From Paenibacillus hunanensis (GTDB lineage Bacteria > Bacillota > Bacilli > Paenibacillales > Paenibacillaceae), in the NCBI RefSeq assembly GCF_014645615.1, contig NZ_BMMB01000005.1, positions 516,663 through 580,662 of the forward strand: DNA of 64,000 nt, read 5' to 3'. Position numbers and translations under genes: made by a program. Under the pieces are notes generated by a model, which ran no database searches, had not been told where the DNA came from, and was given only the letters and a program-made list of their open reading frames with translations. Shown here piece after piece: positions 36,035-42,798 of the stretch (its first letter is position 1; each line of letters begins with the position of its first letter).

Positions 36035-36523
36035 CTATTCTATTCCTCGATTGGGCATCGGAAAATAATTCATCTGCACTGTAGACACTAGTTTCTCCTT
36101 TTCTGCTGCTGTGATTGCTTCTGTGCAATCGTCGGACTGCTCCTGAGACAAGTCACGTCGATACTTGCCTTCTTCCAGCTTCATATCCACAAAGTCCACA
36201 ATCTGCTGTAGTGAAGCAATCTGATTCACAATATTTGCCCGATGATCGCGTAGCATCTGCACTAATTCGGGATATTCCGCTGGATCAGCATCGGCAGACA
36301 CATCCAGAAAAGGGCGCATCTCATCCAGAGACATCCCGGTCTTTTTTAAACAGTTCAGCAGTAAAATCGTCTGCATATCGGATGAGCGGTACATACGGTG
36401 CCCATTTTCCTTGCGAGCGATCTTCGGCAATAGCGCAATCTTCTCATAATAACGAATCGTATCCTCACTGATGCCTGTTTGCTCAGCGACCTGCTTGATC
36501 GTAAATGTCGTCTCCATACCCAT
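36035..36523 (-). CDS. MerR-family regulator (SDR partner)
   Basis: 162 residues. The N-terminal FTIKQVAEQTGISEDTIRYY, then EKIALLPKIARKENGHRMY is the MerR DNA-binding domain; a coiled-coil helix follows and there are no paired metal-binding Cys, so it belongs with the organic-compound or aldehyde-sensing MerR regulators. ATG 36521-36523 is chosen because AGGAG is 10 bases upstream. The gene is divergent from a short-chain dehydrogenase. Both promoters between them have the 19-bp spacer typical of MerR-controlled promoters, with CCTGNAG-N4-CTNCAGG palindromes centred in the spacers, so it should control both genes. Confidence 0.92.
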   Translation of the reverse strand: MGMETTFTIKQVAEQTGISEDTIRYYEKIALLPKIARKENGHRMYRSSDMQTILLLNCLKKTGMSLDEMRPFLDVSADADPAEYPELVQMLRDHRANIVNQIASLQQIVDFVDMKLEEGKYRRDLSQEQSDDCTEAITAAEKEKLVSTVQMNYFPMPNRGIE

Positions 36524-36557
36524 CGCATGCTCACTCCTATCGGCTATTGTACTGTCC

Positions 36558-36588
36558 ATGATATAACCTGGAGTTGACTCCAGGTCAA
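36558..36588 (-). promoter_or_regulatory. MerR-type promoter of the regulator (19-bp spacer)
   Basis: On the minus strand -35 TTGACC (36583-36588) and -10 TATCAT (36558-36563) are 19 bp apart. The perfect-arm palindrome CCTGGAG-TCAA-CTCCAGG (36567-36584) lies across the spacer. Confidence 0.8.
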
Positions 36589-36625
36589 GCTTATCGTTCC
36601 ACTGTGATTCTGTCTATATACGCGC

Positions 36626-36656
36626 TTGACCTGAAGTCGACTCCAGGTTTTACAAT
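36626..36656 (+). promoter_or_regulatory. MerR-type promoter of the SDR gene (19-bp spacer)
   Basis: -35 TTGACC (36626-36631), 19-bp spacer, -10 TACAAT (36651-36656). The spacer holds CCTGAAG-TCGA-CTCCAGG (36630-36647), the same operator type as on the divergent side. Confidence 0.85.
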
Positions 36657-36700
36657 GAGCACCAGCAGCAACTATTCCATTGCCCAAAGGAGATCGACCT

Positions 36701-37567
36701 ATGCCTACACCACCTTATATCGCCTGTATTACAGGTGCCAATGCCGGAATCGGCTTAGAGCTTACGCGCAAGCTACTACGAGAGGGCTGGCACGTCATTG
36801 CGATCAACCGTTCCGACTTTTCGCTAGCAGACGCTCCCATTCAGCAGGCAATCCAAAGCCGACAGCTTCGACCGTATATCGTCACTGATCTTGCGGATTA
36901 CGATCATCTACGCGCTGTGCTACACAAGATTCAGCAGCAGGAGCAACGGATCGACGTGTTATTCAACAATGCAGGCAGAAGCTTTCCCGAGCTTAGCTAT
37001 TCTCCGCAAGGACGCGAGCTTCATTACGAGCTGATGACCGTGGTACCTTATATCATTCTAATGGAGCTACGCGAGCTTCTGCATCGCAGCACGATCCGAA
37101 CGGTCATTAACACCTCAACGTCTGCCTTCCAATTCACACGCCACATCGATAATGCTACGCTGCAACAACCACAGACCTTCCGCAAGCTCACCGGCCCGTA
37201 TGCCTCCTCCAAGCTAGCACTATCGCTATGGACACAGGCGGCGGCACCACATGTAGCCAGGGAAGGGATCATAATACGCAGCGTCGATCCAGGCGGTAAT
37301 AATACACTTCGCAAAGATAAACCGTCCGGCTTACCGCTGCTGGTCAAGCCGCTGATGAAGCTATTTTTCCCTCCGCCAACTCACGGCGCAGAGCAGCTGT
37401 ATCAGGGAGCAATGGATAGCAGCATCCATCACAACCAGACAGGTGTTTTTATATCCAAAGGCAAAATTACAAAGCTTAAATTCAGCGATCAGGCACAGGA
37501 GATTTGGGAGCAGGTACATCGCATTTATGAGCAGGAATTTGCCCAGCAAGAGGTTTCGTTTAAGTGA
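36701..37567 (+). CDS. Short-chain dehydrogenase/reductase
   Basis: Rossmann-fold NAD(P)-dependent oxidoreductase of the classical SDR type, 288 residues. Cofactor motif TGANAGIGLEL, NNAG in VLFNNAGRSF, catalytic Ser in INTSTSAF and the Tyr/Lys pair in GPYASSKLAL are all present, so it should be active. The closest eukaryotic look-alikes reduce retinal or other carbonyls; the substrate here is unknown. ATG 36701 is 10 bases after AAAGGAG. It sits behind a MerR-type promoter and is divergent from the MerR gene, which suggests induction by the carbonyl or other electrophile that it removes. Confidence 0.92.
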   Translation: MPTPPYIACITGANAGIGLELTRKLLREGWHVIAINRSDFSLADAPIQQAIQSRQLRPYIVTDLADYDHLRAVLHKIQQQEQRIDVLFNNAGRSFPELSYSPQGRELHYELMTVVPYIILMELRELLHRSTIRTVINTSTSAFQFTRHIDNATLQQPQTFRKLTGPYASSKLALSLWTQAAAPHVAREGIIIRSVDPGGNNTLRKDKPSGLPLLVKPLMKLFFPPPTHGAEQLYQGAMDSSIHHNQTGVFISKGKITKLKFSDQAQEIWEQVHRIYEQEFAQQEVSFK

Positions 37568-37676
37568 ATGGTGAGCATGGATACGAAGTACATTTACGTA
37601 TACAAGCTCAGGTGCATATAGGGCTTGCACCAGACTGTATTTATATAGCAAGCTACGTATACTCCATGTTCACATG

Positions 37677-38012
37677 CTATTGATTGTGCGCGCCCCACTC
37701 GCATAGCTGCTCCAATACGGGCAATAATGTCTGTGCTTTGGGTGTTAATGTATACTCCACCTTCGGTGGAATCTGTGGATACTCTGTACGCTCTACGAGT
37801 CCGTCTGCCTCCAGCTCCTTTAGCTGTGCACTCAGAACTTTATATGTGATTGCTCCAAGCTGCCGCTGCATTTCATTGAAACGAACGGGTTGCCGGGCGG
37901 CCAGCAAGTACAGAATCGCTAGCTTCCACTTGCCACAGATCACCGACATCGTATACCCAAACGGCGTATCACCAATGACCGTATCTTTACCTTTGAAGTC
38001 CTGTAATCCCAT
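37677..38012 (-). CDS. HxlR-family transcriptional regulator (RidA partner)
   Basis: 111 residues with the HxlR winged helix: TMSVICGKWKLAILYLLAA, FNEMQRQLGAITYKVLSAQL and VEYTLTPKAQ. Cys26 (VICGKW) lies at the start of the first DNA-binding helix region and Cys104 (QLCEWG) at the C-terminus, so a thiol switch is possible. AAAGGA precedes the ATG. It is divergent from a RidA-family gene, with an ACTATC-N6-GATAGT palindrome just upstream of this gene's start. It is a second HxlR protein, clearly different from the one at 33184-33570. Confidence 0.92.
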   Translation of the reverse strand: MGLQDFKGKDTVIGDTPFGYTMSVICGKWKLAILYLLAARQPVRFNEMQRQLGAITYKVLSAQLKELEADGLVERTEYPQIPPKVEYTLTPKAQTLLPVLEQLCEWGAHNQ

Positions 38013-38018
38013 AGTTAC

Positions 38019-38043
38019 ACTATCCTTTCAGATAGTACCTATC
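38019..38043. promoter_or_regulatory. HxlR-type operator between regulator and RidA gene
   Basis: ACTATC-CTTTCA-GATAGT (38019-38036) is a perfect 6-bp-arm palindrome with a 6-bp spacer. GATAG-TAC-CTATC (38031-38043) overlaps it. Confidence 0.65.
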
Positions 38044-38117
38044 TTTATTGTGCGTACTACCCCATGATTTTTGCCCAGTTTATACTAGCCTTAATTCAAA
38101 GTAAAGGGGCGACCATC

Positions 38118-38516
38118 ATGGCAACAATTCAGACGTACAATCACTCCCTCTGGGATCATGGCATTACACAAGGCTATCGCGTGGATAACACCATTTATAT
38201 TTCCGGTCAGTTTGCTCATAATGACAAGGGAGAATTTGTAGGTGCAGGGGATATTGAGGCACAGGTACAGCAAACGCTGAACAATCTGGACGGCGTGCTA
38301 GAGCAATTTGGAGTCACAAAACACAATCTAGCCTATGTAGAGATCTATTTAACAGATGCACAGGCACATGGAGAGATTGCTATCGAGCTGTTTAAGAAAT
38401 ACGTAGGCGATCATCGTCCGGCAGGCAGCATGATCGGAGTGACATATCTGGCATTTCCAGAGCAGTTGGTGGAGATTCGAGCTGTCGCGCATACGGATGA
38501 ACAGAGAATTGTATGA
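38118..38516 (+). CDS. RidA-family protein (enamine/imine deaminase type)
   Basis: 132 residues of the YjgF/YER057c/RidA fold, trimers that hydrolyse reactive enamine/imine intermediates. YNHSLWDHGITQGYRVDNTI, YISGQFAHNDKGEFV, IEAQVQQTLNNLDGVLEQFG and AFPEQLVEIRAVAH fit the family. The Arg of the archetypal RidA active site is not clearly at its usual place (EIRAVAH instead of EIEAIA), so it may belong to another Rid subgroup with a different substrate. ATG 38118 follows AAAGGGG by 8 bases. Divergent from an HxlR regulator, so expression is probably conditional rather than constitutive. Confidence 0.88.
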   Translation: MATIQTYNHSLWDHGITQGYRVDNTIYISGQFAHNDKGEFVGAGDIEAQVQQTLNNLDGVLEQFGVTKHNLAYVEIYLTDAQAHGEIAIELFKKYVGDHRPAGSMIGVTYLAFPEQLVEIRAVAHTDEQRIV

Positions 38517-38536
38517 TAGATACAGGTTTAAACCAT

Positions 38537-38581
38537 ACACAAAAGGAGGACTTCGCTGGAAGTCACTCCTTTTGTGTTTTA
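38537..38581 (+). terminator. Intrinsic terminator of the RidA gene
   Basis: ACACAAAAGGAG pairs with CTCCTTTTGTGT, an inner GACTTC/GAAGTC stem extends it, and TTTTAATT follows. Strong. Confidence 0.9.
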
Positions 38582-38669
38582 ATTGGGTGGGAAATACGGA
38601 TGATTTTTAATAACCAGATGCGATGAAGCCTATCCTCAAGCCCTGCATGACCATAGACAATGGTTACAT

Positions 38670-39302
38670 TTATTTCGTACCGATCGATTTGTCACGCTTT
38701 GGGCTTGCAATCGTAAATAGATCGGACATACGCGCATAATATTCACCTGCCAGGCGTGCGACAGGCTGAAGCTGGAACGGATCAATTTTCCCATGATCAT
38801 AAATACGATCATCGATGTGCATCTGCACCACACGACCGAGCACGAGATTGGAAGACCCTGCTCCCTTGCCAATCGTTAAAATATCCTCCAGCACGCATTC
38901 CATATGGATCGGGCTTTCCTTTACACGATAAGGCAGTACCTGTGCGCTAGGCACAGGCGTTAGGCCCGTCTCCTGAAATTCATTCACCCCATAGGCAAAT
39001 TCAAACGAAGCTTCATTCACCTGCGCTACGATCTGCTCGGTCACGATATTAATTACAAATTGCCCGGTCGCTTCAATATTGCGCAGTGTATCCTTTTTCG
39101 TGCCGTCCTCTGGACGAATTAAAGGAGCAAAGGCAACGGTAAAGGGCTGCGGACATACACCGCAAAAGTTACTAAATGGTGCCAGATTCGGAACGCCCTC
39201 CGCAGACATCGTGGACACGAGCGCGATCGGTCTCGGAACAATCGATCCTGTATATAATTTGTAGCTGTCCTTCCACGTCAGTTGGTCTGTAATAATCTCC
39301 AT
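38670..39302 (-). CDS. Flavin reductase-like FMN-binding protein
   Basis: Flavin-reductase family (split-barrel FMN-binding fold), 210 residues. SYKLYTGSIVPRPIALVSTM, then NLAPFSNFCGVCPQPFTVAF and KKDTLRNIEATGQFVINIV are characteristic of the FMN-binding proteins that use NAD(P)H or act as flavin-dependent reductases. ATG 39300-39302 is chosen because GAGAGGA is about 10 bases upstream. It is divergent from a MerR regulator with a Cys at position 50, and both promoters have 19-bp MerR spacers, so it probably belongs to an aldehyde or quinone stress response. Confidence 0.88.
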   Translation of the reverse strand: MEIITDQLTWKDSYKLYTGSIVPRPIALVSTMSAEGVPNLAPFSNFCGVCPQPFTVAFAPLIRPEDGTKKDTLRNIEATGQFVINIVTEQIVAQVNEASFEFAYGVNEFQETGLTPVPSAQVLPYRVKESPIHMECVLEDILTIGKGAGSSNLVLGRVVQMHIDDRIYDHGKIDPFQLQPVARLAGEYYARMSDLFTIASPKRDKSIGTK

Positions 39303-39401
39303 GCTTATCGCATCCTCTCTTCTTATCCATGTATACGCATCACGCTGATCATCTTCCCTCTCGTTACTGCCAATGCATAGCTGCAAGAAAGGCATGAGTG
39401 A

Positions 39402-39432
39402 AGTATAAGGATTAGAGCTGACTCGAAGTCAA
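39402..39432 (-). promoter_or_regulatory. MerR-type promoter of the flavin reductase gene (19-bp spacer)
   Basis: Minus-strand -35 TTGACT (39427-39432) and -10 TATACT (39402-39407), 19 bp apart. The spacer holds CTTCGAG-TCAG-CTCTAAT. Confidence 0.8.
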
Positions 39433-39553
39433 GCATCGAAAATAAAATGATGGCAGCGTCATATTCAGATCGCATTGTAGGCAATGAAGCGCAAGTATCC
39501 ACCATGTCATAGCCAATTTAGCGCAAACTAACTCATATTAGCCATTGCAAAGC

Positions 39554-39584
39554 TTGACTTCGAGCTAGCTCTAAGGTGTACGAT
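39554..39584 (+). promoter_or_regulatory. MerR-type promoter of the MerR gene (19-bp spacer)
   Basis: -35 TTGACT (39554-39559), 19-bp spacer, -10 TACGAT (39579-39584). The spacer carries CTTCGAG-CTAG-CTCTAAG, a palindrome with one mismatch and the same arms as in the divergent promoter. Confidence 0.8.
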
Positions 39585-39620
39585 CATAATACGTATACAG
39601 AATGAAGGAGAGACGATGCC

Positions 39621-40019
39621 ATGCTAACCATTAGCCAGGTGACGGAGCAAACCGGCTTGACCGCCTACACGCTTCGCTATTATGAAAAGATTGGTGTGCT
39701 CAAAAATCCACAGCGTACAGAAGGCGGCGCACGCCTATATAGCGAAAGCGATGTTACGTATATCCAATGCCTTGTCCATTTAAAAAAGCTAGGCTTATCG
39801 CTAGAAGAGATTACCGAATTCACCCGCGATGGCTGTGTAATGGAGAAGATCAAGCAGGGAGAAGACCCGGCTCATTTCACACCTACGCTAAGCAAACGAA
39901 CCGAAATTCTGTCCAAATACCTTGCGGAATTGGAAGCCAAGCGGCAGGAGCTGGATGGGATTATCGCGATGACGCGGGCGAAGCTGGAAGGATATCATGA
40001 GCTGTCGCAGGACGTTTGA
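39621..40019 (+). CDS. MerR-family regulator, AdhR/NmlR-like
   Basis: 132 residues. LTISQVTEQTGLTAYTLRYY, then EKIGVLKNPQRTEGGARLYS is the MerR DNA-binding domain, followed by a dimerisation coiled coil. Cys50 in YIQCLVHLKKLG is at the place of the reactive Cys of AdhR from Bacillus subtilis, which senses aldehydes; a second Cys is in DGCVMEK. AAGGAGAG precedes the ATG. It is divergent from the flavin reductase gene with MerR-type promoters on both sides, hence it probably activates itself and the reductase on electrophile stress. Confidence 0.92.
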   Translation: MLTISQVTEQTGLTAYTLRYYEKIGVLKNPQRTEGGARLYSESDVTYIQCLVHLKKLGLSLEEITEFTRDGCVMEKIKQGEDPAHFTPTLSKRTEILSKYLAELEAKRQELDGIIAMTRAKLEGYHELSQDV

Positions 40020-40060
40020 TAAAATAACCTGTGCAGCAGAACGAATACAGAAGAGAACAG

Positions 40061-40101
40061 AGCAAACAATGGATATTTTCTAAAGATACCCGTTGTTTGC
40101 T
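40061..40101. terminator. Hairpin between convergent MerR and VOC genes
   Basis: AGCAAACAA pairs with TTGTTTGCT across 23 bases. No real T tract follows on either strand, so termination is uncertain. Confidence 0.4.
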
Positions 40102-40111
40102 CCGCTCTTAC

Positions 40112-40519
40112 CTATCTACTCCCAAACCGTCGAATCGCCTCTTCCGTGACCGGCTCGAACCAATTCACCAGATTCCCATCTGGATCACGAAATAGCATTG
40201 AGCGATTTCCCCACGGCATTGTGGTTGGCTGCTGTACCCATTGTTCCTGTTCCACCAGTGATTTTAGGCGCGCATATTCTGCTTCAATATCATCCACACG
40301 AAACTCCAAAATTACCGTACGATTGCTCGCCGCCTGTACCGAATCGTCACCAAATAACTGCGCGGTCTGCGAATGCCCAATTGCCAGTGTACAAGACGGC
40401 AGCACCAGCTCGGCAAATACAGGCGCTAGCCGCTCTGCCTGAACGCCAAGCACCCCTTCATAAAAAGATACAAGACGATCCAGATCGTCGGTAATGATGC
40501 GTACAGAAGCAAAATTCAT
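40112..40519 (-). CDS. VOC-family (glyoxalase/bleomycin resistance-like) protein
   Basis: 135 residues with the vicinal-oxygen-chelate fold: FASVRIITDDLDRLVSFYEG, then VLGVQAERLAPVFAEL, VILEFRVDDIEAEYARLKSL and MLFRDPDGNLVNWFEPV. Members bind a metal and act as lyases, dioxygenases or drug-binding proteins. The function here is unknown. AAAGGA is about 10 bases before the ATG. Single gene, convergent with the MerR gene. Confidence 0.88.
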   Translation of the reverse strand: MNFASVRIITDDLDRLVSFYEGVLGVQAERLAPVFAELVLPSCTLAIGHSQTAQLFGDDSVQAASNRTVILEFRVDDIEAEYARLKSLVEQEQWVQQPTTMPWGNRSMLFRDPDGNLVNWFEPVTEEAIRRFGSR

Positions 40520-40884
40520 CGTTTATCATCCTTTCGGTTGGTCAATGGAATTGCAAAATGTAGAGTTACAATCGTGGTTGAATATATCAGTCGTGACTCT
40601 GCTTTCTTCTTACCTATCTGATTATAAAAAAAAGCTACTGACAACGTGATGTCAGTAGCCTTTTTAGAAATTTTACTGGATCGTTACTTTCTATAGTCTC
40701 GTGTAGCAGCCTTGATGGGGATACTTTCACTGCACGCCTGCTGTATAGTAGTATATTTCCCCTACGTACAATGGGTCGTTCCAGCCCCTCCATTCTGCTC
40801 ACTTCTCAGCATTGCATTGGCCTCACATGATCTGCCCGATCTGTATAAGATCCATATGTACCATCCAGATCGTTGTTCTTCCCT
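40520..40884. other. Intergenic region, VOC gene / phosphotransferase gene
   Basis: Holds a strong terminator at 40627-40665. Between it and the phosphotransferase stop nothing is recognised. Confidence 0.6.
40627..40665. terminator. Strong terminator downstream of the phosphotransferase gene
   Basis: GCTACTGACA pairs with TGTCAGTAGC; AAAAAAAA before it gives a long T tract on the minus strand, and TTTTT follows on the plus strand. The stem shares GCTACTGAC/GTCAGTAGC with the terminator at 35020-35052. Confidence 0.8.
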
Positions 40885-41766
40885 CTACTCCCCCACAATT
40901 GCTCGCAAGGTACTGATACTTTCCTGTAAAAATCTCTGATTCTGCTCCATCCCTCTACTCTTACACCAAACGACAGCACTGAACGCATCGTAAAAGCTAT
41001 AAAACGCCAGTACATCCTCCAAATCCATCATCGGACGCACCGTTTCATATCCTTCAATATAAGCTGCTCGAGTCCCCGGATAGACCTGCCATAGATAACG
41101 ATTCACCTTCGTAAAATCAATCTCTGCCGATCCTCCACGTGCACTCTCAAAATCAATAATGCCCGCTACACGATCGCCCGCCACCAGAATATTGCCAGGC
41201 CTAAAATCCATATGTACCAGACAGGGCCCATCCACTTTCGGCAAAGCATAGAACACATGGTCAAAATGCCGTACACATCGCGCATAGAGCTCGGCATCAA
41301 GCACCTCACTACACGGCTGCTTCCAAGCCTCAAAGTTTCGCTGAATATACAATCGCCAATCGTTATCTTCAAGTTGCTGGAACCCACCCGCAGTATGCAC
41401 ACCAAAGCCCGGCATCTTCACTTCATGCATCATCGCATGATACGTCCCGATCTGAAAAGCAAGCTGCTCGCCGATCCCCTCTGTGCAGGGCGCACCTTGA
41501 ATGGCAGACAGCAGTAATGCCCCTGTCAGATGCTCATCTCCGTACCAGATATCCAATACCTTCGGCACAGGAATCACGCCTTGCAGGGTGTTCAGTATAG
41601 CAAACTCACGGTGTAACTTATCCCGGTTAAACGGAATTTTGACATACACCGTTTCCCCATCAGCCAGTGTGAGCTTGTACACTTCCGAGCTGAATGATTC
41701 CGGCACATCGTGTAGGGTAGAGACGTTTAATTGTAGCTGCTCGATAACACGAAGAATGGAATTCAT
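40885..41766 (-). CDS. Aminoglycoside phosphotransferase-like kinase (APH fold)
   Basis: Protein-kinase-like fold of the APH family, 293 residues. VYKLTLADGETVYVKIPF supplies the ATP-binding Lys, GPCLVHMDFRPGNILV has the catalytic Asp loop and VAGIIDFESARGG the metal-binding Asp. Proteins of this type phosphorylate small molecules such as antibiotics, choline or sugars; no particular resistance is implied. ATG 41764-41766 follows AGGAGG by 6 bases. Single gene, with a terminator about 220 bases downstream and the SunI-like gene upstream in the same direction. Confidence 0.9.
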   Translation of the reverse strand: MNSILRVIEQLQLNVSTLHDVPESFSSEVYKLTLADGETVYVKIPFNRDKLHREFAILNTLQGVIPVPKVLDIWYGDEHLTGALLLSAIQGAPCTEGIGEQLAFQIGTYHAMMHEVKMPGFGVHTAGGFQQLEDNDWRLYIQRNFEAWKQPCSEVLDAELYARCVRHFDHVFYALPKVDGPCLVHMDFRPGNILVAGDRVAGIIDFESARGGSAEIDFTKVNRYLWQVYPGTRAAYIEGYETVRPMMDLEDVLAFYSFYDAFSAVVWCKSRGMEQNQRFLQESISTLRAIVGE

Positions 41767-41885
41767 GACAATCCTCCTATCCATAAAGCGGATCATACCA
41801 GATATGGAGTGACTTTTTAAGTATACACAGATGTACTATTTGTTTATTAGGGGCGATCCAAATGGATGCGTGGTACATCTAGTTC

Positions 41886-42152
41886 CTATCTAACTTCCAT
41901 AGCCGAGTGGATCGTATTCATAATTTGCGTATAGTTCGTCGTAAATAATATGTAGTTCTGTGTCTTCGTCTGAATCGCTACTCGATCGGTCGTTCCATAA
42001 GGTGTCCCGATACGAATCGCATCTGCTTCCTTGCCACCATACGTATCGTCCAGCGAGACGCTGACAATATCCGCAATCGGAATGACGATTTTGCTGAGTT
42101 GATACTTGATGATGATATCCTGATCTACTTTCTTTACATCGAGTCCTAGCAT
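41886..42152 (-). CDS. SunI/YolF-like PH-domain protein
   Basis: 88 residues. The segment VSLDDTYGGKEADAIRIGTP followed by YGTTDRVAI and YILFTTN is the signature of the small bacterial PH-domain family that includes SunI (YolF), the immunity protein for the lantibiotic-like sublancin of Bacillus subtilis, and its paralogue YnzG. ATG 42150-42152 is used because AAAGGAGG lies 9 bases upstream. SunI is membrane-bound through an N-terminal segment; here the N-terminus (MLGLDVKKVDQDIIIKYQLS) is short and not strongly hydrophobic. No bacteriocin gene is nearby, so an immunity role is a guess. Confidence 0.8.
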   Translation of the reverse strand: MLGLDVKKVDQDIIIKYQLSKIVIPIADIVSVSLDDTYGGKEADAIRIGTPYGTTDRVAIQTKTQNYILFTTNYTQIMNTIHSAMEVR

Positions 42153-42269
42153 GTTGGGGTTCCTCCTTTGGGTAAAACAGGGATACGTATATGATATCAT
42201 AAGTGGGAGGAAAATCCATTTTGAGCGCGACAGTCCATAGATGGAGATAAAGGAGAGGCGAATCGACAT

Positions 42270-42650
42270 ATGAAGACTTCACTTCGCAATATCACTGTAC
42301 ATGATCAAAAGTTTGTATACTGGTACACCAGCGGTGCTTGTTTCACCTTGAATCTGTCTGTTAAGGGCGATAAAAATAGTACGATTACTTTGTTGTTCCA
42401 AGCAATATCACCTCCTGAGAAGCCTTATACGTTTTGGGCATTTTATGACATCGTTGCACAGCAGAATGAGACAGAGGTGATCCTTCACGTAGCGCGACCC
42501 AAGCATATTGCTGAGATTCTCACATATTTGTTAGATCAGCGACGTGAGCTATGGCTTAAAGGAAAGCCTCAGATTATCGAATCCGGGTGGGGGATTTTAG
42601 AGGAGATGGGCTATGCTGATCCGAAGCCAGTATGGGTTACGGAGTGGTAG
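42270..42650 (+). CDS. Protein of unknown function (126 aa)
   Basis: I do not recognise a family. The ATG at 42270 follows AAAGGAGAGG by about 11 bases. The product has alternating beta-rich segments (FVYWYTSGACFTLNLSVKG, FWAFYDIVAQQNETEVIL) and a C-terminal Trp-rich helix (LWLKGKP, WVTEW). No signal peptide or membrane segment. It is divergent from the SunI-like gene, 117 bases apart. Confidence 0.65.
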   Translation: MKTSLRNITVHDQKFVYWYTSGACFTLNLSVKGDKNSTITLLFQAISPPEKPYTFWAFYDIVAQQNETEVILHVARPKHIAEILTYLLDQRRELWLKGKPQIIESGWGILEEMGYADPKPVWVTEW

Positions 42651-42696
42651 TACAATTTTAGATAAAGATATACGAGCTTCTAAGTATACTGATAAA

Positions 42697-42724
42697 CAAA
42701 AAGCTCTCCAGATCGGAGAGCTCA
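42697..42724 (-). terminator. Intrinsic terminator of the ABC-F gene
   Basis: On the minus strand AGCTCTCC pairs with GGAGAGCT, followed by TTTTGTTT. About 75 bases past the stop. Confidence 0.85.
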
Positions 42725-42798
42725 TGTAATCACGATTCTAAATTCAATACTCGTATCTATTCAGTAAAGAATGATACTAAGCAGCCTAAGACTAAAAT

